A stretch of 64,000 bases of DNA from CAVXSP01 sp963764505 (lineage in GTDB: Bacteria; Acidobacteriota; Vicinamibacteria; Vicinamibacterales; SCN-69-37): NCBI GenBank assembly GCA_963764505.1, contig CAVXSP010000001.1:2356001-2420000 (forward strand), read 5' to 3'. This document shows positions 52,256 through 60,389 of the stretch, piece by piece. Under the pieces are notes generated by a model. The model had not been told where the DNA came from, searched no databases, and saw nothing but the letters and a program-made list of their open reading frames with translations. The position numbers were made by a program, and so were the translations under genes. Every line of letters starts with the position of its first letter. Position 1 is the first letter of the stretch.

Positions 52256-52472
52256 CTTCTCGGATATTCCGGACTCGACGCCGGACCAACTGCGGGCCAT
52301 GCGCCGCGTGGGACGGCCGCCGATTGGGCGAGAACCCCGTCAGTTGATTGCCATTCGCGTCGACCCGAGCGTCCTCGAGTCGTTCCGCAAGGAGGCGCGC
52401 CGTCGGCGCGTCGGCTACCAGACGCTCATCAACGAGGTGCTCGCGGAGCACGCCCGCAAGGACGTCGCGTAA
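52179..52472 (+). CDS. brnA: BrnA-family antitoxin
   Basis: 97 residues. The N-terminal half is basic and toxin-binding in type (RRTRRDIDFSDIPDSTPDQLRAM), and the C-terminal half is a ribbon-helix-helix DNA-binding unit: QLIAIRVDPSVLESFRKEARRRRVGYQTLINEVLAEH. It neutralises BrnT and represses the operon. ATG at 52179 with GAGGAG nine bases upstream is preferred; GTG at 52173 is the alternative. The overlap with brnT couples their synthesis. Confidence 0.88.
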   Translation: MPKRSGSSARGGRAGANVRRTRRDIDFSDIPDSTPDQLRAMRRVGRPPIGREPRQLIAIRVDPSVLESFRKEARRRRVGYQTLINEVLAEHARKDVA

Positions 52473-52725
52473 TCGGTTTCGAGGGCCGACGGTCTGCCTT
52501 CGACACTGGCCGTCCCTGCGGCGTTACTGCCGAGCTTCGGCGCGCCAGTCTCTGAGCCGGTCCCCGGCGGCCGCAGCAACAGCACGTGCTCGTGCTGCAG
52601 GAGGCAGCACGCGGTGATGAGATCGTGGTTGAGGGAGGGCCTCGACGGCGGCGGGCCACGGATTTGGAGATAGACTCGATGGAACCGGGCAGGCATTTCG
52701 ACGGAACGCCGGGCGAGGAGAACCG

Positions 52726-53616
52726 ATGCAACGGCGTGAATTCCTGAAGGGATCGGCGGCGACGGTGGGGGCCACGGTGGCGGCGCGAGTGTGGGGCCAG
52801 CGAGCGATGGCTGGACAACGAGCGGCGTCAGCCGCGCCGGCGGGCAAGACCGATCGCATGGCGATCCTCGCCTACAGCTTCGTGCACGTCCTGAAAGTGC
52901 CCGGACAGCCGTCGAGCCCGGAGCGCACGCTCGAGGTGTTTGACATTCCCGAGATGTTCGCGGACCGGTACCAGGTCCACAACGTCGAGATGCAGCATAA
53001 CTATTTCGAGTCGACGGAGGCGTCCTTCCTGAAGAGCTTCGTCGACCGCTGCGCGAAGGTGAAGTCCCGTCTGTCGAACATCAACCTCGAACTCGGGAAC
53101 ATGAACATCGCGTCCCCGAGTCCGGCGCTGCGATCGCAGTGGGTCGATCTCATGAAGGCCTGGATCGACCATGCGATCGTGCTCGGCTCACCACGCGTCC
53201 TGATCAATCAGGGGCGGCTGACGCCGGAGAACAAGACCGCGGCCATCGAGACGCTGCAGCGTGTGACGGCCTATGCCAAGTCCAAGAACGTCATGGTTGG
53301 CGCCGAACCGCGCGACGACGACTTCACGCTGCTGACCGAAGTGTTGCGCGGGGGCGGTGCGTACACGAATCCTGACGTCGGCGGCTTCGGCGGCGACCAG
53401 GACCACGTCTTCGCGGGGATGCGCGCGATGTTTCCCTACACCGACGGCAACTGCCACATGAAGATGCTCAGCCCGCCGAAGTACGATCTGGCCGCCGCCG
53501 TGCAGTTGACGAAACAGCTCGGCTATACAGGACTGTATTCGATCGAGAACGAGTTGCCCGGCGATCCGTACAAGAACGTGCAGGACGTCTGGGACGTGCT
53601 CGTCGCCAACATCTGA
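52726..53616 (+). CDS. Tat-exported sugar phosphate isomerase/epimerase-like TIM-barrel protein
   Basis: 296 residues. Twin-arginine signal QRREFLKGSAATVGATVAA. The mature part is a xylose-isomerase-like barrel: ILAYSFVHVLKV, DIPEMFADRYQVHNVEMQHN, NINLELGNMNIAS, WIDHAIVLGSPRVLINQG, MVGAEPRD, DGNCHMKMLSPPKYD and YTGLYSIENELPGDP. Glu, His and Asp ligands are in the expected strands. Reaction not known. GAGGAG six bases before the ATG. It stands alone, separated by 250 bp from brnA and by a 396-bp gap from the next gene. Confidence 0.82.
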   Translation: MQRREFLKGSAATVGATVAARVWGQRAMAGQRAASAAPAGKTDRMAILAYSFVHVLKVPGQPSSPERTLEVFDIPEMFADRYQVHNVEMQHNYFESTEASFLKSFVDRCAKVKSRLSNINLELGNMNIASPSPALRSQWVDLMKAWIDHAIVLGSPRVLINQGRLTPENKTAAIETLQRVTAYAKSKNVMVGAEPRDDDFTLLTEVLRGGGAYTNPDVGGFGGDQDHVFAGMRAMFPYTDGNCHMKMLSPPKYDLAAAVQLTKQLGYTGLYSIENELPGDPYKNVQDVWDVLVANI

Positions 53617-54012
53617 CGTCCGACGTCGAGTCCGCCGCCGGTCTGTGCCGGAACCGGGTGCTGTACTAGAACCGGGCGCCTGGAGCGTCCGAGAACGAAG
53701 CGTCCTGTTGACTCGGGCCCCTCTTACTCCAGAGCGTCCATCGGCCTCGCGATACTCAGAGCGCGACGGTCTCGCGCCCCGCCTACGACGTGCAGGTCAT
53801 CGTGGTGAACGCGTCCGCCCAGAACGCGAACATCTAGCGCGCACCCGTCGTCGTGCAGTAGACGAATCGCGGGCGCGATCACTCGGCTGATCGGCGTCAC
53901 TGAGGACCGATCCGCTCCCCACAAGGATGCGCTGGTATGATTTGGAGCGACGACGTGTCGCTTCACGATCACCTCGAATCTATTCGCGAGCCCGCTCACG
54001 GAGGTTCCTTTC
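53617..54012. other. 396-bp intergenic region, possible gene debris
   Basis: No convincing gene on either strand. One short frame (VSRPAYDVQVIVVNASAQNANI then a stop, around 53770-53840) looks protein-like but has no start or continuation, so it may be debris. GAACCGGG is repeated at 53650 and 53670. TG-n-TATGAT at 53933-53941 is an extended -10 and the probable promoter of the gene at 54013, giving a leader of about 65 bases. Confidence 0.45.
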
Positions 54013-54291
54013 ATGAGTATCGTTGTCCGCTTCAGTCCCACCGCTCTCACTGCCAACAATTACGACGAGACGATTCGCCAACTCAAGAACGCCGGCGAAT
54101 GGCCACCGGCTGGGCTCGACTACCATGTTTGCTTCGGTTCGGATGGCAACCTTAAGGTCAGCGAGATCTGGAACTCGCGGGAGCAGTTCGAGGCCTTCGG
54201 CAAGCGTCTGATGCCTATCCTCGCCGGCGTCGGCATCCAGTTCACCAACCCGCCGGACATCTTCGAGGTTCACAACATCATCAAGGGCTGA
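54013..54291 (+). CDS. Small dimeric alpha/beta-barrel-like protein (antibiotic monooxygenase type), unknown function
   Basis: 92 residues, no signal peptide. Pattern: strand VVRFSPTALT, helix NYDETIRQLKNAGEWPP, strand LDYHVCFGSDGNLKVSEIW, helix SREQFEAFGKRLMPILAG, then NPPDIFEVHNIIK. The strand-helix-strand order with 'SEIWNSREQFEAF' is like ferredoxin-like ABM-superfamily proteins and stress-response barrels. GGAGG about seven bases before the ATG. Binding of a small ligand is possible; nothing more specific can be said. Confidence 0.7.
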   Translation: MSIVVRFSPTALTANNYDETIRQLKNAGEWPPAGLDYHVCFGSDGNLKVSEIWNSREQFEAFGKRLMPILAGVGIQFTNPPDIFEVHNIIKG

Positions 54292-54366
54292 GCATCGGGC
54301 GCGGCGGCCTGATCGAGGATCGCCAATCGTTCGGGTCGCGACGGCCTCGCCGTCGGCGACCTCCGG

Positions 54367-55473
54367 TCAGCGGCACACCCCACTATTGCCGCGCAAATAG
54401 GAACTGTTCCAATAGTCAACGCTGTGAGGCAGGACCGTCCTGCCTTGAGCCACGTGCTCAAGGCACGCCGCCGAATTGGCGGCCCGAACGGTCCTGGGTA
54501 GTCGCCTACTGTTTGCAGAGAGCGCCGGCCGACGAAGGTGGTCGCCGATGCCAGATGATGGGCTGACGACCGGAAGGCCCTCGGTCCAGAGAAACAGACT
54601 CACGACCTGGTCGGGCCGAGCGCCGAGCGCGAGGCGGACGCCAATCTCACGCGTCCGCACGCCGACGGCCTGCCACGTCATCCCGAGCACGCTCGTGACG
54701 GCCAAGACGATGGCCACAACGACGAGCGCGCCGAACAGCCACATGTAGAACGCCGGTTGCGCGACGGACCGCCGCATGTCGTCGGCCACGAGCGCGACCG
54801 TCACTCCCACGATGTCGTACACGCACCCTCGACGGCGCTCCGCGCCCGGACGCTGACGGCGGGTGGGATCTGGACCCCCGTCGTGAGCCGACCCACGAGG
54901 TCTCGGCCGCGACGACCCTCGTCGGCCCAGCAGGGCGCCAACGGCGCCGACGACGAGGCCGAAGGTCACGGCCAGCGCGAGGATCAGGCACGCGATCACC
55001 AGGGTGAACGGTTTCTCGAGCGGCACGCGCAGGAGGCCGGGGCTCGTGAGGACGGCCGTGACGGCGAATACGGTAAAGCCCCCCAACGCCGTCACGCCTG
55101 CCGCGACCACGCCGGTGACGAATCGGCCGGTCCGGCGGGCGCCGTAATAGCCTGCGCACAAGAGGATCGCCGCATCCAGAACGGACACACCGGGGGCTGG
55201 GACGACACTCGGGTTCCAGTTCCCGGGCAGCGGAAACGAGACAACCCGCAGCGCGATCATGGCGAGGGCGCCGGGCCAGGCGACCCGCCACATCACGCTG
55301 AACACCTGCGCCAGATACCAGAGGTCGGCCTGAACGCGTCCGAGCGAGGGGCGCTTGCCTTCGCCATATTCTTCCAGCAGATCGCCGGGAATCGATTCCA
55401 CGTCCGACCGTCTGACGCACGCTCGCAGGAGCGCGCACGCCCAGCGCGGCGGCGCCGCGGATGGATCCGTCAT
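54367..55473 (-). CDS. Fusion remnant: permease-prefix/4-helix membrane protein joined to an ADOP C-terminal piece
   Basis: About 368 residues. N-terminus PPRWACALLRACVRRSDVESIPGDLLEEYGEG matches the 'permease prefix domain 2' type segment, followed by four hydrophobic helices (about residues 55-180). A low-complexity Arg/Pro/Gly stretch (190-220) then joins DIVGVTVALVADDMRRSVAQ and TREIGVRLALGARPDQVVSLFLW, which is the final FtsX segment of an ADOP permease. Most of the ADOP (periplasmic domains, first FtsX set) is missing. The last about 60 residues lie over a hairpin-rich non-coding-like stretch. AAGGTG precedes the ATG. Most likely a deletion product; activity doubtful. Confidence 0.6.
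   Translation of the reverse strand: MTDPSAAPPRWACALLRACVRRSDVESIPGDLLEEYGEGKRPSLGRVQADLWYLAQVFSVMWRVAWPGALAMIALRVVSFPLPGNWNPSVVPAPGVSVLDAAILLCAGYYGARRTGRFVTGVVAAGVTALGGFTVFAVTAVLTSPGLLRVPLEKPFTLVIACLILALAVTFGLVVGAVGALLGRRGSSRPRPRGSAHDGGPDPTRRQRPGAERRRGCVYDIVGVTVALVADDMRRSVAQPAFYMWLFGALVVVAIVLAVTSVLGMTWQAVGVRTREIGVRLALGARPDQVVSLFLWTEGLPVVSPSSGIGDHLRRPALSANSRRLPRTVRAANSAACLEHVAQGRTVLPHSVDYWNSSYLRGNSGVCR
54427..54483. repeat. Cluster of three consecutive hairpins, two mutually exclusive
   Basis: AGGCAGGA-3-TCCTGCCT (54427-54445); TGCCTTGAGC-5-GCTCAAGGCA (54441-54465), which shares TGCCT with the first and so cannot form at the same time; and GCCGCC-5-GGCGGC (54467-54483). All stems are perfect. 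It lies in the 3' part of the fusion-remnant frame, which is a poor protein sequence there. Confidence 0.65.
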
Positions 55474-55626
55474 CCCCGCACCTTCAGGGGCCATCTCAGT
55501 CCGCGCCAGAGCGAATCACTGGTCGACTTCGCGTCGTTGAGCGCCCGAACGCTCTGCCAGGAGACAGCTTCATCGCTCGCGCTCGACCCGCCCCCACCCT
55601 CTCGTTGACGGACCGATGTCCCGGAG

Positions 55627-57201
55627 TCAGTGCGCCGTCCGCAGGTTGAGCGTCACCGCCTCGGCATCGGCCAGCCGGACGCGCGTGGCCTGCGGCACGA
55701 GCCGGGCGAGGGTCTCGGCGTCGGTCGTCAGCAGCGAGTCGGACAACGTCGCCACGACGAAATACTCGCCGGCGGGAAGGCCTTTGACGGAGTAGTTCCC
55801 CTTTTGGGACACGTGCGCGTTGCCGATGAATGCCGGTGCCTGGCCTGTTTCGGTCCAGAGACGTCGATCGGTCGGAAACGCGAGCACGGCGGCTTCGCCG
55901 TCCGGACGATCCTGGGCGTCTCGAACGACGCCCTTCACCTCCGTGAGCCGTCTCGTGAGCGTGATGATCATGTCGTCGATGGGACCGTCGGCGAGGTCGA
56001 AACCCTCCTCGGTGACGTCGCGTCCGCCGACGGTGACGCTCTTGATGCGATAGCCGGTTGGCACGCCGGTGAAACGGATGCGATACCGCTCGGGAACCAG
56101 GCCGTGCGTGATGAGATAGCCGTCCTCCGCGTAGATGAGCGGGACGAACCTGCCGCCCGCGGCATCGACATCGAGCAGTACGCGTTGCCCCGGCGCCAGT
56201 GGCTGATCGTCGAGGCGGACCTCGGCGCGAAGCTCCGGACCGGGCCGCGCCATGACCACCACGCCGCTCACGTCGCCGGTGACGACGACTCGTGTGATTC
56301 CAAAGATGATCTCGAACGGACCACGGCCAGGGCCAGGGGGCGCCGTGGCACTCGTATCGACACGGATGCGATACGAACCCGCCGGGACCGCCGGAAACGC
56401 AAAGGCGCCGGTGTCGTCGGCCGCGGTTTCGGCAATCGTCAGCGGATTCGCCGAGGGCGTGTCGTCGCGGTCCAGGTAGACGGAGGCATAGCGGCGAGCC
56501 GTGCCAGGAGGCGTCTCGACGCGGCCCGACACGCGGAATGCGGGCACGCGGGCTCCACGGATGACGAGCGGCGCGGGCGAACCTGGCGCCGGCGCATCAC
56601 GTGGAATCTCGACGAGTCGCGACAGGCCGAGTGCCGGCACCACCACTTCCCACGTGCCCGCCCAGACGGCGGGGAACCGGAAGGCTCCCGTCGCGTCGGC
56701 CTGCACAGGCGGACGGGCTCGCCACTGCCGCGTGCCGGCGAGGACGATGCTCGATCGCAGGATCACTCTGACGCCGCCGATGGGCTCGCCGCGATCGTCC
56801 AACAGCCGGCCCTCGAGCGGCTGGGGCATGAGGGACCGATCGAGCGTACGGACGGTCTCGACCGTCTCGCCCGGCGCGAACTCGAAGAGGCGGACCGCCG
56901 GTCCGTCGTTCGCGATTCCGCGCACATTGAGCGCCAGCCGGCACTGGCCCGGCGGCGTACCGATCGCGAACTGGCCGTTTGCGTCCGTCGTGCCTTCCAA
57001 GCGGCCCCACTGTCCGTCCAGCCAGTTGCACTGGAGCTGCACAGGAATGTCGGCGGCGGGGCGCCCGGAACTATCGACGACGCGTCCGTGGAGGCGCGCC
57101 CAGGTCGCGTCCGGCGGACCCGGCTCGGATGGCCCCTGCGCGCGACCGGCCGATGAGACGATCGGCAGCAGCGCCAGAAATGCGGCGAGTCGTCGCGTCA
57201 T
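55627..57201 (-). CDS. Exported carboxypeptidase-regulatory-like (Ig-like) repeat protein
   Basis: 524 residues. A signal peptide (AAFLALLPIVSSAGRAQ) is followed by several beta-sandwich units of the CarboxypepD_reg type: LHGRVVDSSGRPAADIPVQL, LEGRLLDDRGEPIGGVRVIL, VSGRVETPPGTARRYASVYL, TEVKGVVRDAQDRPDGEAAVL and the closing GNYSVKGLPAGEYFVVA. No catalytic residues; such proteins sit outside the membrane and may bind sugars or partners. No ribosome site is clear for the ATG at 57201; an upstream ATG at 57231 is in frame. It is between the fusion remnant and the broken ADOP gene on the same strand. Confidence 0.8.
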   Translation of the reverse strand: MTRRLAAFLALLPIVSSAGRAQGPSEPGPPDATWARLHGRVVDSSGRPAADIPVQLQCNWLDGQWGRLEGTTDANGQFAIGTPPGQCRLALNVRGIANDGPAVRLFEFAPGETVETVRTLDRSLMPQPLEGRLLDDRGEPIGGVRVILRSSIVLAGTRQWRARPPVQADATGAFRFPAVWAGTWEVVVPALGLSRLVEIPRDAPAPGSPAPLVIRGARVPAFRVSGRVETPPGTARRYASVYLDRDDTPSANPLTIAETAADDTGAFAFPAVPAGSYRIRVDTSATAPPGPGRGPFEIIFGITRVVVTGDVSGVVVMARPGPELRAEVRLDDQPLAPGQRVLLDVDAAGGRFVPLIYAEDGYLITHGLVPERYRIRFTGVPTGYRIKSVTVGGRDVTEEGFDLADGPIDDMIITLTRRLTEVKGVVRDAQDRPDGEAAVLAFPTDRRLWTETGQAPAFIGNAHVSQKGNYSVKGLPAGEYFVVATLSDSLLTTDAETLARLVPQATRVRLADAEAVTLNLRTAH

Positions 57202-57229
57202 ATGGGGTTTCAGGTCATTCTCCGGGACC

Positions 57230-57418
57230 ATGACGAACGGACGCAACCACGAAAGGTCTGGAGCGCCCTACTCGAGCGCCTCAGGGCTCGGTCGCCGGCT
57301 CATGCGGCAGGACCGCCGTCGTCGGCACATGCTCGACATGGCGAGGAAGGCGGTGGCCAAGGTCCGGGATCTGCCGCGCGAAACGTACGAGGCCGGCTTG
57401 CTCACCGGGGTCGAATGA
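57230..57418 (+). CDS. Possible 62-residue protein, unknown function
   Basis: Frame from ATG 57230 to the stop at 57416-57418, ending RRRHMLDMARKAVAKVRDLPRETYEAGLLTGVE; the last 30 residues look like a real amphipathic helix. It overlaps the end of the ADOP pseudogene (opposite strand) by 17 bases and has no ribosome site. It may be the tail of a lost gene. Confidence 0.25.
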   Translation: MTNGRNHERSGAPYSSASGLGRRLMRQDRRRRHMLDMARKAVAKVRDLPRETYEAGLLTGVE

Positions 57419-60018
57419 CCTCGAGCGCGCTCATCCGCGTCCACGGCCGGACGACGAGATAGCTGATGGCCAGCGCGATCGCCAGATTGAAGATCGCGAC
57501 CGAGGCCAGCACGCCGATCTCGACGGGCTGAATTCCGTAGAACGCCGAGGACACCATCGGCAGCGACAACTGGCTCGCCGCGATGCCACCCACGCAGCCG
57601 AAGCCGGCCAGCGCCGCCGTATGGCGCAGGATCATGCCGAATAGATCGCGGGGCCGGGCCCCGAGCGCGATGCGGATGCCCAGCTCGGCGCGCCGCAGGT
57701 TCATTCCGTGCGCGATGGCACCGTAGAGGCCGACCAGCGTCAGGAGCAGCGCGAGCGCACCGAGACCGGATGCCACCGTCACCATCAGCAGGGGCACGAT
57801 CATCGCCAGTCGCAGGTCGTCGTCCTGGAACGATCTGACGAAGGGCAGCGGCGCCCCGTTGCCAGCATCGAGGCTCCGCAGGGCATCCTTGATCGATCGG
57901 GTGAAGAGGGGGGCGGCTCGAGCCGTGCGCGCAATGAGCGTGAGATCGCCGAGGTAGTGCTGGCTGAGTGCGAAGTAGATGAACGGCTGCTGCGCCTCAT
58001 CGAGATCGCCGTATCGGCCGTCGGCGACCTCCCCGATGACCTCGACGACCCGGTTGCCGTTTCGAATATGGAGCCGCCGGCCGATCGGATCGCGGTCGGG
58101 CCAGAACCGCCTGGCGAGTGTCCGATTCACGACGACGACTTCCGGGCTCGCAGGCGTGTCGCGCGCCTCGAACGTCCGCCCGGCCAGCAGCGGCATTCGA
58201 ATCGTCGAGAAATACCGGTCGTCCACGACGTTGATGGGGACCAACTGTTCCGGCGCCGACGAGGCGTCCGCTGGCCGGACCTCGTCTTGCGCCCAGGTGC
58301 CCAGCAAGGGCTCCGATCCCGCCAGCGAGACGGATTCGACGCCCGGCACCGCCGACACGCTCGCGCGCAGACGGTCGTAGAAGTCCCGGCCGGTGGCGGC
58401 GGTGTAGCCGCGAGCCTCGAGGTTCATGTCGGCAATGGCCAGGTTCCGCGCGGAAAACCCGAGATCTACGTGCCGGAGATTCCAGACGTTCCGGAGGCAC
58501 AGGCCGACGCCCACCAGCACGACGGTCGCTACAGTGACCTGCACGAGGACCAGGCCGTTGCGCAGCCGCGTGCGGCCGGCGCTCCCGATCGGTGCCAGCC
58601 GCAGATCGGCGGATAGCCCCTCGGTTGCAGCATGCCACGCTGGAATGAGTCCGATCCCGAAGCTGACAGCAACGATGACGGCGCAGGCGGTCGCGACGAC
58701 CGTGAGGTCCGGTCGAAAATCGAACGTCGCCGGTGGAAAGCCAGGGCCGAGGGTCAGCGCGTGCCGGGAGATGGCTCCGAGCGCCGCCAAGCCCAGTCCG
58801 CCCGCGAACGCTCCGGAGACCAAGCCGAGCGCGAGACCTTCGCGCAGGAGCGGCGCCATCAACTGCCGCCTCGTCGCGCCGAGCGACGCGCGCACGAGCA
58901 TTTCGTGGCGCCGCGTCACGCCCAGCCCGAGCAGGAGCTGCGTGACGTTGAAGCACGCCGCCAGCAGCGTCAGCACGCCAAGCGCGGCGAGCGCCCCGAT
59001 GACGCGCGCGGTCCACGACCGAATGTCTGCCGGTACGATCGTGGTTGCGGCAAGGAACGCGCGCCGATCCTTGTCCGTCGCCGGATACTGCGCGGCGAGC
59101 AGATCCGACAGCCTGGCGACATCGGCCTCCGCCTGCTCCCTCGTGACGCCGGGCTTCAGCCGGCCCATCATGTGCAGCCAGCGGTCGGTTCGTTTCGGCG
59201 GGAGACTGATTCGGGTCCGGACGCTCGTCCGATCCGAGGAAAGGATACCAGGCGTCCGGCTGCCACACCGCGAGCGACATGCCGGTGAACGTCTCCGGCA
59301 CGACGCCAATCACGCGCACGTCACCGTGGATGCGCCAGCGTCCGACCGATGATTCGGGGATCGGACCCCCGGCGCCGCCAGAGGCGCTCACTGATCACGA
59401 CGACGTCGGCCTGATGCGGCGGGAACGGTGAGCGTGCCGAGGAGCGGGCGAAGACCTGCGACCTGGAAGTAGTTCTGCGAAACCATCGTGCCGATCACTC
59501 GTTCGTCCGGGTTGTCGGTGATGGCCCAGTTGATAGCCCGGCTGAAAAGCGAGCATGTCGGAGAACGACCGGTTGTGCTCGCGGTAGAAGTCGAAATCGG
59601 CCGTCGAGACATCGCCGTACGCGCCTTCCGGCGAACGGACGTAGATGGTGAGCAGGTCTCCGGGATCGCGCACGCCCGGGGGCCGGAGCAGCAGCGCCTC
59701 ATATACGCCGACTCCGACGATCGTCGTCGCCATCGCGGCGCCCAGGGAGAACACGACCGCCACGGCGAGCCGCCGGTGCTTGACGAGAAACCGGAACGAG
59801 GGCCATCCGCTGGACTGCAGCCAGAGCGCGTCCCAGAACGCGCCGCCCGCCTCACGGCACAGACGCCAGCGGTCGCGGATCGTCAGGCCGCCGCGCCATT
59901 TCCGGAGGCGCGTCTCGCGCTGGTGCAGCTCCGCCTGCCATTCCTGCATCCATTCGGCCCGTGTCGACCTGGGCACCAAACGGCCGGCGAGGGCGACAAG
60001 GCGGTGATGAAGTTTCAT
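57402..60018 (-). pseudogene. ADOP-family permease disrupted by several frameshifts
   Basis: The N-terminus MKLHHRLVALAGRLVPRSTR with prefix segment EWMQEWQAELHQRETRLRKW, helix 1 (LAVAVVFSLGAAMATTIVGVGVYEA) and SFSDMLAF is in one frame to about 59530; NPDERVIGTMVSQNYFQVAGLRPLL continues in a second; QADVVVISERLWRRR and IHGDVRVIGVVPETF in two further frames (to about 59210); and DRWLHMMGRLKPGVTREQ through FtsX set 1 (RRHEMLVRASLGATRRQL), domain 2 and FtsX set 2 (RRAELGIRIALGARPRDL) to the end in the last. Hence at least four shifts within 59200-59535, all in periplasmic domain 1. The 5' end is two bases from the PadR stop. Either decay or local sequence errors. Confidence 0.75.
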
Positions 60019-60020
60019 CG

Positions 60021-60341
60021 TCAGCGCCGGGCGCGTGCCGGACGCAGGTTCGGCGACGCCGCGGGTTCGGGGAGACGGTACCGTCGCGCGGCCTCGGCCA
60101 CGGCGTCCCGGCCCGATCGCGTCAGGCGGTAGTACTTGCGGGGCGGCCGCGCCTCGCGCTGGGCCGTTTCGGCGGGCTCCCAGGACGACGCAACGAATCC
60201 GGCTTCCTCCATGCGGCGGAGCGCGGGGTAGACCGTGCCGCTCGGCAGGCCGAGGACATCCATGATGTCGAATCCGTGCTGGTGTCCGTCGCGCACGGCG
60301 GCCAGGATGGCGGCAGCGGAAAAGGAGACGTACGGCTTCAC
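60021..60341 (-). CDS. PadR-family transcriptional regulator
   Basis: 106 residues. PYVSFSAAAILAAVRDGHQHGFDIMDVL (helices 1-2), LPSGTVYPALRRMEEAGFVASSW (recognition helix/wing), RPPRKYYRLTRSGRDAV and a basic tail. It differs from the other three PadR proteins in the N-terminal pattern (no LLHGTLDLL). GTG start; a TATACT 12 bases upstream gives a very short leader. The controlled ADOP gene directly downstream is broken. Confidence 0.88.
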   Translation of the reverse strand: MKPYVSFSAAAILAAVRDGHQHGFDIMDVLGLPSGTVYPALRRMEEAGFVASSWEPAETAQREARPPRKYYRLTRSGRDAVAEAARRYRLPEPAASPNLRPARARR

Positions 60342-60353
60342 GGCGACACAGGA

Positions 60354-60359
60354 AGTATA
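60354..60359 (-). promoter_or_regulatory. -10 element of the fourth PadR gene
   Basis: TATACT on the minus strand, inside the short palindrome AGTATACT, 12 bases before the GTG at 60341. No -35 match is obvious at 17 bp. Confidence 0.4.
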
Positions 60360-60389
60360 CTACATAGGTGCCACGCACGCGACGGCCCG

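Noticed and set aside
52473..52725. Possible transposase remnant between brnA and the next gene
   Set aside because: Only Arg/Pro-rich short frames without transposase motifs or terminal inverted repeats were seen.
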